Below the pieces are notes generated by a model. The model was not told where the DNA came from and searched no databases. It was given only the letters and a program-made list of their open reading frames with translations. The translations under genes were made by a program, and so were the position numbers. From Paraphysoderma sedebokerense (taxonomy: Eukaryota > Blastocladiomycota > Physodermatomycetes > Physodermatales > Physodermataceae), in contig JAHLJZ010000112.1 of NCBI GenBank assembly GCA_025602915.1, forward strand, positions 1 to 64,000: a DNA stretch of 64,000 nt, written 5' to 3'. Within the stretch, counting starts at the first letter, position 1. Every line of letters starts with the position of its first letter. Below, in pieces: positions 1-12,128 of the stretch.

Positions 1-445
1 AAAGGATGACACTCTAGTTCTGAGATGGCGCTTCTTCGGAAGCAAATTTTTTTTGGTGGTTTACTGGCTGATAGCAAAATATATTAGTCTTCATTCTGTG
101 GTAACCTCGGTGTAAAATGCAATTTTAAATGTTGACAGGAGAAGAACTGTTCGTTGTTGCGACGTGAATTTGTGCATCAACAGTTAAATTGACCATCTCA
201 AGTATCCAGAATCAGAAGTATTCAAACATAAGAATTGCAATAAAATGTCATCATCGTGCAACAAACAAAAATTGGCCGTGTGATCTCCTTTAGAATGTCT
301 CGAAAACTTCAATAATATGAATATTTACAAGTAGAGTTTTAACAACAGTAGTACATAAAAAGCAGCCTTATTTCATGGAGATTTTTTCCTTTCCAAAACC
401 AATGTTTGGGGCCATTGATGTCTAGAAAATGACCCCAAAACAATT
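1..445. other. Intergenic, left edge
   Basis: AT-rich sequence downstream of the SPICE1-like gene. No open frame with conserved residues, no RNA gene and no repeat was recognised. It probably holds the 3' untranslated region of the minus-strand gene. Confidence 0.5.
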
Positions 446-2422
446 TCAATTGAAAACATCATCGGTCACGCCCATTTTCTGAAGTCTCCGAACGATACCA
501 CTATATGCGTAACTCTCATGTGCCGATTGCTTCATCTTTTCTATCTCCCCGTTGGGTATCTCATTCTCGGTTCCAAGGTTGACTGATTTGTTGGAGTAAC
601 TAAGATTTTCTGATGGGTTATTGAGGTTCGTAGGTCGGAGGAGATGTTGTCGCGCGTGTGCTAACTTTTGGGCAGGGTGGCATAAAGTAGCGACGTTCGA
701 GATGTCTTTGCTTTCATCGGCTTCTCTGGCAACACTATGTCGCTTATTCAAATTAGGTTGGCCCTTGGCAGAGTTATTTTCTTTCCCTTCAAACCGATTT
801 GCGTTTGAAATTCCTGCTACCCGTCGACTACCCTTGCCCTGCGATCCGTCGCATGCTCGATCTAAAAGTTCATTCAATATATCGTGTTCTCGATCTTTTA
901 GTAATTGTTCTTGTTTAATTTGGATATCAGAGATTACAGTGTGGAATAATGATTGATATTGATTGATAGCTTTAGCGGACTCGGTCTGGAGAGCAGTAAG
1001 GGTTTGGGTTGACTAAGTGCAAGAAGTGGGAATGGACAGGTCATGAAAGAGGAAGTCAGATCAAGATCCGAAATCGTAAAGCGAAAAGCTAAAGACGGGA
1101 CCAAACCTTTTTGAGTTCTTCGATTTGGGATTGGCAGTTAGAAAGTTTCTGCTCAAGGTCCAGTTTGGTTTGATGATAATGCTTGAGTTGACGATCAATC
1201 TTTAAAGTTGTTAAACATTTGTCGGTTGAGGTCATGTTGAACAATTTCTGCAGAACATACCTCACCAAACTTTCGGGCAATCCCTGCTGTCATGGTTGTC
1301 AGCGAATCTATGCATTCTTTAAAAGTGTCCACTGGTTTCATGTCCTTTATATTTGAAACCAGTAGTTAGTATTTGTGCCTTCAAAGATTTTATAGCATAC
1401 ATTTCAAAATGAACAGTTTCTCAAATCACCTCATTTATCCATTCCTCAGTCACCCCGAACGACTCGTCCAGACCGCAGAGTGCATTCTGTAAATGGTTCG
1501 TCGCTCTCACTAGCCGCCTCATTTCCTCGATAGGAATTTCGTAAGATTGGGACGTATTGTAGGGCTTATTCATTTTCGGCTTAGATGATTTCGATTTCAC
1601 GGATCCCGTGGATGTCGACATACGAGGTCTTGATTTACTGACGACCAAATTGGATGACCCGGAAGCGAGTTTGGATTTTCGTTCAAAACATGAGATCTCT
1701 CTCTCCAAATCGACTTCGTTGCATTTAGGAATTAATGGTTGATGTTTGGATTCCAATTTGGTGGTCTTGGGTCCGGCTGCAATATATATTTTCCGGTTAA
1801 ATCAAGAATGGGTTAAAAGCACTGAAATGAAGCTCTCCATACCGTTTGCGTCGGATAAGATACTGTTCTGAAGACTTGACTGCAAACTGTCGGAAACTTT
1901 GGGTGAAATTGTCGGTTTATATCTTATCAACTCGAATTTTGTCGCTGGCGAGGCAACATTTTCCGTTTCAGACGGTGCAGACGAAGGCCACTCATGTGAT
2001 CCTGTTGAAGCCAAACTGTTAATGATATTTAACAGAACAAAGAGACTTTTCCAATATAGACCTTGGGGATGTGGACTGTACGGCGGGTTATTCTCGTCTT
2101 CGGTCTTATTTTTGGAAAGAAACGCTTCTCTTCGCCGTTTCTTTGATGGATGGAAGGATAAAATGGAATATAACGTTAAAAATCTGTATTGTGCGGTTGT
2201 TATAAAACTTCATAGATATACACTTACAAGCTCCTCTGGAGAAAGTTTATATGAATTAAGATCATGGATGGTACTCTGTATGCGAAAATAGATTTAGACA
2301 ACAACTCCGTCAAGCAAGAGTGTTAATGATAGACGTACATCCCACTCCGGTTTACGTCGTTGCCGTTTGACAGGGGCGGACTTGTGTGATTTTATTGGCT
2401 TCGTTGTGAATGATGGCTTCAT
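446..2422 (-). CDS. SPICE1-like spindle/centriole-associated coiled-coil protein
   Basis: A multi-exon gene. Exon 1 starts at 2422 and encodes a basic tail ending in KRQRRKPEWD, followed after an intron by STIHDLNSYKLSPEEL and then KRRREAFLSKNK. This matches the start of animal SPICE1, where a basic stretch leads to QEWD, a D-L-T/N segment, a 'TPEDL/SPEEL' block and a charged helix. Later exons (about 1802-2014, 1425-1770, 1270-1345, 1110-1200, 446-1010) give a Ser-rich linker, a helical stretch beginning MRRLVRATNHLQNAL and a coiled coil (IDRQLKHYHQTKLDLEQKL). SPICE1 in animals acts in centriole duplication and spindle formation. The assignment rests on short N-terminal similarity plus overall order (basic N-terminus, linker, central coiled coil). 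Another coiled-coil centrosomal protein remains possible. Intron edges near 2050-2100 are uncertain. Confidence 0.55.
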
Positions 2423-3067
2423 AATAACGGAGAGGATAAGAATCAGGATCAGGAAAGGGTGCGAACAAGAAAAAGCGACACGTCCTTTTGCACTTTGTGA
2501 GAGCGGAATATCGTCCGCTGCGGCCTAATAAATTATGACCTCACAAGGGAAATTTATGAATATGCACTCTTGTATATATATTTTTGACAATAAATATCCT
2601 ATCGGTTGAACATTGGTCATGTCCTTCTGAGGATCGTAAATCAACTCAACGCTGTCTAAGGCTACCAGTACCACATAAAGGTCGATTTATTTAATTTCCG
2701 TACCTATTCAGAATGACGGCTTACATTCACTATTTCAAAATTTATCGCTTTTTGGAAACAGAAATGAACATACAAGATACAGAATAATAGCAAAAATAAA
2801 ATACGCGTTGCCTCTATCATCTCCAAAAGTCTAAAACCACTAGAATAATTCAATGATCTCCCATAGTAATGCTATGTAATGAGAGAGCAGTGGATAATAG
2901 AAGTGTAAGCGGTTTTTGAATCAGTGTGGAATAAAAAATTCTCTATTGCGCTATTGTAATCTTTGGAGGCCCCTGTCCGAGTCCAAGGTGCACTTCACAC
3001 AATACCCACCAACACCCACCAGTCCTCGCTCCATCTTGATATTTCGTACCAGGGAATTACAGCTACC
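2423..3067. promoter_or_regulatory. Divergent promoter region, SPICE1-like / TSG101
   Basis: 645 bases between the two start codons, which point away from each other, so both promoters should lie here. The sequence is AT-rich with a TATATATATTTTT run near 2573-2585. No specific factor site could be assigned. Confidence 0.4.
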
Positions 3068-4914
3068 ATGGACCCAAGAAGGCAATGGCTTCGTCAAGTT
3101 TGCACACCAGTATGTTGGAACTCTGTTATTTGCAGTGGGAATGGTAATCCGTCATCTCATCTCTCTTCTCTTAAATATCAATAGTACCCACAAAGCAACC
3201 GAGTGTATCAAGACGTCGACAACGTATTAACGAAGTATTCTAGCCTGTTACCTAAATCTGACGCATACGGTAATTATTTTGGAACAACAAATCAGTCTTT
3301 GCTTTTACTTGTCGTATTCATAAATATCATTCGATATTCTTTAATTAGTTTACGATGACGGCCGAACCACCATACAATTGTGTTTATATGGAACCCTCCC
3401 TATAGCATTCCGAGGCTCCACATATAATATCCCCATAGAAATATGGGTTCCGTTGACATATCCATCCACACCGCCGATATGTTTTGTTAGACCGACGCCT
3501 ACGATGTTGGTTAAACCGAGTCAGCATGTTGACGCAAACGGAAAGATATATCATCCATATTTATCGTACTGGCATAGTCGACCTGAGGTTTGTGTTAATA
3601 AACTTGTTTCGTTATGCTTAGTTTAGATAGTTTTTGTGCCCTGGAGCTTTTGTGCCCTGCATCTTTTGCGGTGTTTTACAATTTCAAAACAGAAACTAAC
3701 GTTTCGGGTGGGTGCTTGGATCTGATAATATATAGACTGCAACCATCATGGACTTTTTAGAGATTTTAAAATCGATATTTTCACAGGAACCCCCGGTGTA
3801 TGCTAAACCGTCTTCTTCCCCGTCCGCCCAATCTCCCGCATCAGCAAGTACAGGATCCCCGTCGTCATCGTCCGGTGGTTATACACCGCAACCCCAACCG
3901 CCATATACGTATCCCATGAATCAACAAAACTTTCCAGGGCCTATACCTATGCCACTCCCGCCATATGGAACCCAGCCAGTATGTTTCATATATTATGTTT
4001 TATCTTATGTGAAGTTCTAACTTCCCTTCCTTGATTAGGCACCCGTTGTGTATCCTCCGCAGACATCTATTGCCACTCCGTTTTCATCTATTCCTTCCTC
4101 CGCCTCTTTAAATCAGACTGAACTTTTATCGTCCGCTATTCCCAATGCCAATCTCCCGCCTCCACTCGATCCTACTCAAGTCAAACTAAATTCTATCAAA
4201 GCACCATTGACAGAAAAGTTGAACAAACGTCTGACAGAGTTCAGTACCAACATGACCAAAAAAATGGACGACTTGCTGAAAGAAAATAAAGAGTTAAACG
4301 AAGGAGAGATACTGATATTAGAAGGCGAGAGGAGACTGAAAGAAGAAGAGGTAATGCCAACACGGATTACTGCGTTCGTTCTGATTGAGTGGCAAGACAT
4401 TGACATGCTGTTTTATGGCTAGACGAAACTGGAAAAGAGTATCGAAGCTTTAACGAATCAGAATAAACAGTTGTCTGAATCCATCGCTGCACTACAGAAG
4501 GAATCAGAAGTCAATATTGATGAAGTGTTCACTTCCACCTCTGCAGTTCATTCTCAGTATGTGCATTCGATATCTTTTAATAACATTCAATCATCCATTG
4601 ATTCATCATTGTATTTTTTGCGAACAGGTTATTCGAATTAACAGCCGACGAAAACGCCATAGAAGATACGATGTATTACCTTGCCAAAGGGTTAATGTCG
4701 GAAAGGATAGATTTGTCAACGTACATGAAGGTTTGTCCATCTTCCACTCGTTTGACAACCACATCCGATTATCTGATGATTTCGACTGACCGTTTGTTCG
4801 TATGATACATCTATTTCCCACCAAAAGCATATACGTAGTCTAGCAAAGGATCAATTTATGCGAAGAGCGCTAATCAAGAAAATACGCGTTGAATTGGGGT
4901 TACCGATTGTGTAG
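3068..4914 (+). CDS. TSG101: ESCRT-I subunit TSG101/Vps23
   Basis: ESCRT-I component that binds ubiquitinated cargo and late-domain partners at endosomes. About eight exons: 3068-3109, 3185-3269, 3349-3587, 3736-3978, 4039-4350, 4423-about 4558, then two at the end. Exons 1-3 encode the N-terminal UEV domain (ubiquitin E2 variant), with YDDGRTTIQLCLYGTLPI and the proline-rich E2-like strand IWVPLTYPSTPPICFV. The active-site cysteine of true E2 enzymes is absent, as expected. After it come DFLEILKSIFSQEPPVYAK, a Pro/Ser-rich linker, a coiled coil (KLNKRLTEFSTNMTKKMDD onward) and the C-terminal steadiness box (ADENAIEDTMYYLAKGL, HIRSLAKDQFMRRALIKK). All family parts are present and the order is normal. 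IST1 and an EDE1-like protein in this window work in the same trafficking system. Confidence 0.93.
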
Positions 4915-5237
4915 GGAACTTCGATTTCCGGTGGTTAAGATGAAACCGTAGTATATGGGGATGACTATGTATTATTATATTTTGTAACTGCGTAATTACA
5001 ATTTCAATTGAATCAGACCCGAGAGTATCCGGGATCCAAAGCCGTAATGACTGTACCCTCGTTGGTAAACTTCCAATTTGCGCAAGCACGACTCAACTTG
5101 AGGCGTGATTCCTTCACGTTTACTCTGCCACCCATTCAATTCAAAACACACTTTTACAGTCTCTGATATTACTTATTTTACTGTCAGAATCACTCAGCTT
5201 TCCCTCCCCAAGATCGCAATCATACCGAGCCACTAAA
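4915..5237. other. Intergenic, TSG101 to GLTP
   Basis: AT-rich spacer between two plus-strand genes, presumably the 3' end of TSG101 and the promoter of the GLTP gene. Nothing else was recognised. Confidence 0.4.
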
Positions 5238-6819
5238 ATGTCCACTTATTTCGATACTCTTGCCAGAAATTACACCCAAGTGCCTATCACCGCCGATGGT
5301 ATCGACACCGCCACCTTTTTGGAAGCAACTGAAGGATTAATCAAATTGTTTGGTATGTTGACTTCTTCTATATTTCTCCTTATATTATTCTTTGTATGTT
5401 TCCTTGTATTGTAGTAAATTGTAATTGTAATTGTAACTTGGACCATGTCGTCATGACTCGTCTTAAGAACCTTCACTGTGGAATGAGTACATTTGTTTTT
5501 ATATTTGCTGGAAGGATGTAATGTATACAGAAACATAGCAAAAGTTAACTGGTGTTCATACATTTATATTTATGACTTGAAACTTCTTCATTTTGCCTCA
5601 TTTATACAATTATTCTTGGATACGTAAACTACGATGATTCCGCTCCATTGACGAAACATGACAATTCATCAACGCTCCTCGGTTTCTTTTTGTCGTAACG
5701 ATGAATTAATCAATGCCTCTTTATGGATATTTTATTTGAATTCTGGATATTCAAACTCACCGGAAACTTATTGATGAATTTGTACAAAACTGATACGGGG
5801 ATTTCAATTGCGATCGATTATGATTATTCTATGCAGACTTGCTTGAGTCGTCTGCTTTTACCCCTGTTCAGAGTGATATGAGAGGAAACGTTAAGGTTTG
5901 TGTGTACACTTGGTTCCTCTGTCTGACGTATAGTCCGAAGCAGCAAGTCTTTTATGCTGCGGACCTGAAAACGTATTGGCTGCCGCTCTATGTCGAGGGC
6001 GATGGTGGCGGGGGAAATTACAGAAACTATGATATTAGGGAAAGCGGTTACCTCTTGAATTTGCGGGATGAATCTAATTGGACTTCTTACATTTTGGTAT
6101 TATCCTTGTCTTCGCGTTTTTTATCATTTTGTCCTTGCGCTTTTGGCATCGTCCCGATTCAACAGAAAATCCGAGAAAAATATGAAACTGACCCATCCAA
6201 GTACACCACTTTACAAAAAATTGTATTGGGCGACAATGACAAGAATAAAACCGCCACTGTAGGTTTGTTGTGGTTAAAACGGTTCGTTACTCCCTGCGAT
6301 TCACTTGCAATTTCGACTTTACCTAATCTAATTATGCTTGGGCAATTCAATGTGTACAATAGTGGTCTTGAATTCACTGCATTGGCCCTAAGAAGAAGCG
6401 TTGACAATCCGGCTGAAGAGTTGACAGTGTCCTTTACAAAGGCGTACGAGGGCACGTTAAAACAATACCATAACTTTATGGTCAAGGGAGTTTTTACTGT
6501 AAGTTCTTGCTTTTAGCTGTGATGGAGCGGTTTTGAGACAAAACTAAACATTATGCTCATTGCATATTTTGATGATCAAACAATCACGATATTATTGGGG
6601 CCTTATAAATGGGCTCTCTGTGTTTACTTTCAAATCCGTTGGCTATCATTCATGGTGAAATAGCTCGCAATGAAAGCTTGTCCGTACCGAAAAGCTTTCT
6701 ACGAAAAATTGGGATCTGATCAAGCTAAAGTATCTCAGCAATTGACAGAATGGCTTGTCGCTTTGGAAAAGATTGTCGCCATGTTGATCAAATTTTACGT
6801 GGAGGGAAAATATGAGTAG
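5238..6819 (+). CDS. Glycolipid transfer protein (GLTP fold)
   Basis: Cytosolic protein that moves glycosphingolipids between membranes. Five exons are readable: 5238-about 5352, about 5837-5895, about 6166-6280, about 6361-6498 and 6664-6819. The spliced protein starts MSTYFDTLARNYTQVPI and ends FYVEGKYE, about 200 residues, the normal size. The sugar-headgroup site is intact: the Asp and Asn of SDMRGNVKK, the Trp of GLLWLKR and the His of KQYHNFMVKG match the D48/N52/W96/H140 set of human GLTP. The C-terminal helix QQLTEWLVALEKIVAMLIKF also fits. Whether the lipid is a glycolipid or ceramide-1-phosphate cannot be decided by eye. The large second intron (about 480 bases) is long for this window. 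Confidence 0.9.
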
Positions 6820-8099
6820 ATCTGACACTCTTATGGTTTCGAGGGCTGTGCTGAAGTGTTAGGACTAAGAGGGGGAAAAGGAGAAAGGAAGGCGAATGTG
6901 AATGTATCTATGTATCGGTGTCGCTGGAATCAACTCGTTAATTTAATTGGTTCTCGTTGTATTAAGTCTATCTATTAAATGGGATGTTATTTTACTGGAT
7001 ACATTCTGGCACTAGATGTGTAGCACGACTGTAGAGAGCCATCTTTATTTGTCTAAATGAAGTCCGGAGTCTGGTCGGAGCTTAGAGACTCACAACGATT
7101 CTCAATATTGACTCTGAATGATACCATCTATGCTTAAGTCAGGTTTTAAGTCTCTCTATGCTTGGGTGTATGACCCATGACCCCTGGGTGGGTTGTACAA
7201 AAAGTTCAGGAGAGCGAGTGAATGACGTGACCGTGACCTTTGATTCGGTTGATTTTGTTTCAATCCTCGTTATACAGATTCTTCAGGGAAATAACTGTAA
7301 TATCGATTCAGTGTGTTCAGTGTTGACTCTTGCGAGTAGATCTTGCAAAAGGAAGTTCGGTTGTTTATTGTTTGCAGGAATGGATGTGGAATTGGGCATC
7401 AAATGGGCGGAGTCGGGAACTCGGGATGGCCGATTGGATCATGGGAGGATGGTTGTGGCAAGGATAAATTACAAGATTTGATGGCCGGAGCGATGAGCGG
7501 ACGATGGCACCAACTACCAAGCAACAAGTTGCAGGCTGTTGCTTTGAGCTGGGTAAGATGTCACTGGGAACATGGAAATAATATAGATAATCAATAACCA
7601 ATAATATATGGATAATAGTTCTGGCGTTCGATGGAGCAAGGGACAAGCACAGTGTTCTGGAACGGTGGCCACGTGGTGCGTTCTCCTTGCCGGGAGAGCA
7701 TGGAATGAGCATGGAATGAGCAGGGAATTCCTTCCTCTCTCCGTCCGACATCTCTGATTCCGTCCCCCGTCCCTGACACCGACACTCCCTCGATTCTCGC
7801 TCATCTTGTCGCATTCCACACCCTGCACCATCTCACCGAGGTGTAATCCAGGTCCCTTCCGCTGTCCTCCCCCTCCAACCTAGAACAGTGGCCCAGTCTT
7901 CCCACCTCGTTTCCTCGAAAGCAATCCCCCAAAACCACTCCCGTTCGAATTAACCGGAAAATTCTATTGATAGTACCTCGTCATTGAATGCGCATGGTTG
8001 TCATATAATATCAGAATTATATATTAGTTTGCATAGTCATCAGTCTCTGTATTTAACTTCCACCTTCAAGCGCCAGTCCATTGTGCTTCTAGAAACGAC
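6820..8099. other. Long intergenic region, GLTP to phosphatase
   Basis: About 1.3 kb without a convincing protein. Several overlapping frames are open around 7340-7830, but none shows a domain and they lie over one another on both strands. A short direct repeat (GAGCATGGAAT twice) sits at about 7697-7718. A CAG/GA boundary near 7377 resembles a splice acceptor, so a non-coding exon or leader is possible. The last 250 bases are pyrimidine-rich and probably hold the phosphatase promoter. Confidence 0.35.
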
Positions 8100-9912
8100 A
8101 TGGGGAACCAATCTTCAAAATCATCAGCCAACTCAAATTCCAAGAAATTATCAAAATCACCCTCTACCGACACACCTTCTTCTATACAACCACCCTCTCC
8201 GCAAAAAACTGTCGCCGAAGCACCAAATGCCTCTTCACCTGCGAAAACTCCACCCGTCGCAGTACCCTCCAAAAATTCCGACAAAAACGCCAAAGAGACT
8301 GTTCTCTACACCTCTACAACCGCAGCACAAGCCTCTTCCTCCCCATTTTCTTCATTTCGCCGAAAATCTGCAGAATCAAGTACAACTACAAAAATTATCA
8401 CAAAGAATGGCGAACAAGTGAATGTATCACCCATATTGGAGATGCCAAAGAATGGCACATCAACCAAGAATTCCGAAAACTCATCTTCACTAACACCAGA
8501 TACTCCATCTTCCGCTTCAACAACAACACCCTCCGAGGGTAGTTTCAGCAGTTCGGGTGGAAAAAGCAAAACACTCGATATTGATGATATAATAAAGCGG
8601 TTACTTCATTCTGGTCAGAATCCGTCAAAAGCTGGAAAATCTCTATGTGTAAAGAATGCGGAAATAGCGGCTATACTGCAAGTGGCAAGGGAAATACTAT
8701 TAGAACAGCCGATATTAGTGGAGTTGGCACCCCCGGTGAAAATCGTAGGTCAGTATCGCTTCAGCTTGTACCACGCATGTATCAAAGTTGGACGCATTTT
8801 TCACCCTAAAGAAGGGAATTTTATGTCATCCGCGTTATCCTTCTTATATCCTTCTTATGCTGTACAAAACTGACACCAAAAATTTCTCCTCAATTCTATA
8901 ACAGGCGACATACATGGCCAATTCTCAGATCTTCTCCGTCTTTTTCGGCAAGCTGGGTTTCCACCTAGCAGTAATTATCTTTTCCTTGGCGACTACGTTG
9001 ATAGGGGTAAACAGTCACTGGAAACGATATTGCTGCTACTATGCTACAAAATAAAGTATCCTGGAAATTTCTTTCTGCTACGAGGGAATCACGAGTGTGC
9101 CGGAGTTAACAAAGGTAAGCGTCAATATGCTTTGTTAAAGTATTGTTTTCGTGTCTGTGCAGATGTCATCGTTATCAATATCGTTTCTAACTAAACTCTG
9201 TGTGTCTCGATTTCCAGTATATGGGTTCTATGACGAATGCAAAAGGAGGGCGAATCTAAAATTATGGAAATCGTTTATTGATGTTTTTAATTGCCTGCCG
9301 ATAGCGGGTATTGTTGCAGGTAAGATTACTCGAAAGATAATATCTTTCAATACCAAATTATGGCCATTCTGAATATCTGACTCGGTTGCGTTGCTAGGAA
9401 AAATTTTCTGCGTTCACGGCGGTCTTTCTCCCTCACTCGACACCATGGACGACATTCGCAATATTTCTCGACCGACAGATGTACCGGATTACGGTCTTTT
9501 GAACGATCTTTTATGGTCCGATCCTTCAGAATCAGCGACGGAATGGGAAGACAACGAACGAGGCGTTTCCTACTGTTTCGGTAAAAACGTTATCTCTTCA
9601 TTTCTCGCCAAGCACGATTTTGATCTAGTAGCACGAGCGCATATGGTAGTCGAAGACGGATATGAATTTTTCGGGGAAAGAACCCTTGTCACGATATTCT
9701 CGGCACCCAACTATTGCGGTGAATTTAATAATCTTGGAGCCGTCATGAGCGTGAATACCGAGTTGCTGTGTCATTTTGAGATAGTGAAGCCGAAAGAAGG
9801 TGGAGATATGTCAAAGAATTCTTTAAAGCGGAGGTTAAGCCCGCCGGCGGTCCCTGGACTGCCCGAAAAAGGTAATTCAGGACCTGTTACTGCAAGTGGA
9901 ACTGCCGTTTAA
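8100..9912 (+). CDS. PPZ-type Ser/Thr protein phosphatase (PP1 family)
   Basis: Metal-dependent protein phosphatase. The N-terminus MGNQSSKSS is a textbook N-myristoylation site and leads into about 160 residues of Ser/Thr/Pro-rich sequence, the layout of fungal PPZ1/PPZ2. Catalytic exons then follow with the PPP signature blocks: [34 protein letters not shown], the His of [27 protein letters not shown] and SAPNYCGEF. The metal- and phosphate-binding Asp, His, Asn and Arg residues in these blocks are all visible. PPZ enzymes regulate cation homeostasis and cell-wall integrity in yeasts. The C-terminal tail is short and Ser/Pro/Gly-rich. PP1 itself lacks the long N-terminal extension. Five or so exons, the last being 9398-9912. 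PPQ-like is the alternative. Confidence 0.9.
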
Positions 9913-10456
9913 GGTGTTTGGAAATTAAAACAAGCGAAACGCGATAAGGTGTCCGACAAAACAATGAGGGAAAAAATGGTTATTTGAACAGTTACAAAAA
10001 AGAAGAACGATAGAAAAAATTCAAGTTGTTTGTTAAAATCATTCTAGTCCAAAAGACCAGAAATCCGCGTCTTCCCCATTGTGTTGTCATCATCGGTTTT
10101 TAATCACAAATTCCACCTATCTCTTTTACGAAAATTCAAACTTATATAATACTGTACCATCAACTCTTTTTAAAGGACATTGTCAAAATTTTGTGTGAAT
10201 GTGTGTACACTCGAGGAGCTCTAATTCTCGTGTTTGTAACAGGGTTTAGTTACTATTTTTGCGTTGCGGTTGTGTATATATACTTAGCAGTATGAAGTTA
10301 ATAAAAAGACTGGCACTAGATTCGAGGAATTATTGTTACCTGTTGGAGCTCGAAACAAACTTTGTACACCGAAGACCAATTAATTATGATGTTGTATTTC
10401 GTCTGCCGTCCGTTTTTTAAAATTCTAGGTTGGTAATGGGTTACCTGAAACATCAA
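9913..10456. terminator. Phosphatase 3' region with AATAAA
   Basis: Downstream of the phosphatase stop there is AT-rich sequence with a poly(A)-signal-like AATAAA at 10300-10305, preceded by a T/G-rich tract (about 10190-10290). This is a plausible 3' UTR and polyadenylation region. Nothing else was seen before the tRNA. Confidence 0.4.
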
Positions 10457-10538
10457 GACAGCATGTCCGAGTGGTTAAGGAGTAAGACTTGAAATCTTAT
10501 GGGCTCTGCCCGCGCAGGTTCGAACCCTGCTGCTGTCG
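10457..10538 (+). tRNA. tRNA-Ser (anticodon UGA)
   Basis: A complete 82-nt class II tRNA. The acceptor stem GACAGCA (10457-10463) pairs with TGCTGTC (10531-10537), followed by a G discriminator base. The anticodon stem TAAGA/TCTTA frames the loop CTTGAAA, so the anticodon is TGA (10490-10492), reading UCA. A long variable arm (GGGCTCTGCCCGC) and the T arm GCAGG-TTCGAAC-CCTGC are both normal for serine tRNA. There is no intron and no encoded CCA. A T-rich run follows at 10539-10544, the usual Pol III stop signal. Confidence 0.96.
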
Positions 10539-11055
10539 TTTTTCCAATTTCAACAGTCCAGGACCCTTCTTTTTTTACATTTCGGTGAGCTCCATTTTTC
10601 TGGTTCTCTTTCCCTGTATACTTAATGTGTCTGCCGTAACTCTCTCTGATTTCAGTTGCTTGTGACAAGATGAAATATAAGTGTCAAATCCGCGACAAGA
10701 TTTCACGAAGACAGGGACGAAATCCTCCGTGATGTGTCAATTAAGTGCCAGAACAAAGCATAATCATACGTAGTGAGTTCAAAAAAACAGGATAATGATG
10801 AACGATTGCAAAATGAAACAATGGTATATTTTGATGGATGAGGTAATTTGGCAATCTTTACCAAATAACTTAACCAACAGAGAGGTATCGATACAGAACA
10901 AACATTTTTGCGAATTGATTATTACAGTGGTATATGATCTTGCGGATTGATGTTTGAATGTAAATTAGAATATGAATTCGAACGAAGCGCGAAGTGAAAG
11001 AACGAAAGGGAAAAAAAGGGAAGTAATTTTTGGGTATTGCTTTTTTGGTGTTTGG
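10539..11055. other. Intergenic, tRNA to Cys-rich gene
   Basis: About 500 bases with a T-run (Pol III terminator for the tRNA) and then AT-rich sequence that is probably the 3' end of the minus-strand gene. No other feature was recognised. Confidence 0.4.
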
Positions 11056-12128
11056 TTAACCAGAGAATATCCTCGTCCAAGTTCCCCCACAGCATCGCAT
11101 ACATCTGTCTCTGTTTAGATCATCTCTTGTAGGAATGTACCCACATGCGGTACACTTTTTACCAAACTCTTCCAACCGTTCCGCACAATCGAGGCACAAC
11201 GAATCGATTTCTTTTGAGAATTCGAATTGTCGACGTTTTTGAATTTCGGTGTCGGAATTGGGGGGTTGGAAAATAGTTTGACAACTGGTACATGATCGAA
11301 GGGGAGTTTCGATAAAGATTGAAGAATCTTTGGATCGTCTGGTGGTGATGGCGGGTCGGGGGGAGGTGGATGGACTTGGTGATTTTTTACGTTTTTGAAG
11401 GGATTGTGGAGATGATGGGGGGATTGTTAAATTATTGGAAGATGGGTATAGTTCAAGAGAACTTGTAGGTTCAGTTGGAGATGAGTGAATGATTTGGGGC
11501 GACGATGGTGGTGGTTGCAGTTCTTGAGATGCTCGTCTTCGTGTGATGAGCGGTGGTGGAAGTGCTGAATTCTTGGAATTCTTTTTTTGAGGACCTCGCC
11601 GTCTTTTCACTTGTACTGGTTCCAGTTTTACTGTTGGGAAGTCATCAGATAGGGCAGGACTTGTCGGACCAGATGTTGGTTCTTGATAATCATCAGACGA
11701 AGTGGAACGACGACCTTGACAACCATAAACCACAGGAAAGAAGTGACAAAAGGAGACCAGCAATAAAAATTAATGAATATTAAATAGCTTGGTCAGATGT
11801 TCTCCTTCTTAAAGGAATTATTCTTTTAAATAAATTGCCACAAACCATTTTGCACCTTTGTTCTCGTAATTTTACGCTTTTTCTTTTTGTCAGTATCTGC
11901 GGGTTGAACTGAACTCAAAACCTGCAAATCCCTATTCAAAACCGTCGGTTTCCCGTTCATTGCATCAATTCGAAAAGTCACACCTGGCAACATTTTAATC
12001 ATTCGTTGCGGCATTGGGTAGAATTTGGTTCTAGTTCGACCAGAATGAATGGACTTTGCGGGACTAGAAACTGGTGATGTTGAAGGGGTTGGAAGGAACG
12101 ATTGTGTCGGAGATTTGGATTCCATCAT
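11056..12128 (-). CDS. Unidentified protein with C-terminal four-CxxC cysteine domain
   Basis: Two exons, 12128-about 11847 and about 11720-11056, joined in frame after KVQNG. The N-terminal half is Ser/Pro-rich with a conserved-looking core RTKFYPMPQRMIKMLPG; the middle is basic and disordered (KRRRGPQKKNSK, QKRKKSPSPS). The last 80 residues hold four Cys pairs: SCTSCQ, LCLDCAE, KCTACGY and RCMRCCG. These could bind two zinc ions in a treble-clef or GATA-like fold. It is not a standard GATA finger, because the spacing between pairs is wrong and the LCNACG box is missing. A nuclear role, for example DNA or chromatin binding, is a guess from the basic Ser/Pro-rich linker. Confidence 0.6.

Noticed and set aside
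7365-7831. Overlapping minus-strand open frames as genes
   Set aside because: Two or three frames are open over the same bases, composition is random-like and no domain or signal is visible.
11056-11720. Calling the Cys-rich protein a GATA factor
   Set aside because: The spacing between the Cys pairs and the lack of the LCNACG box do not fit.
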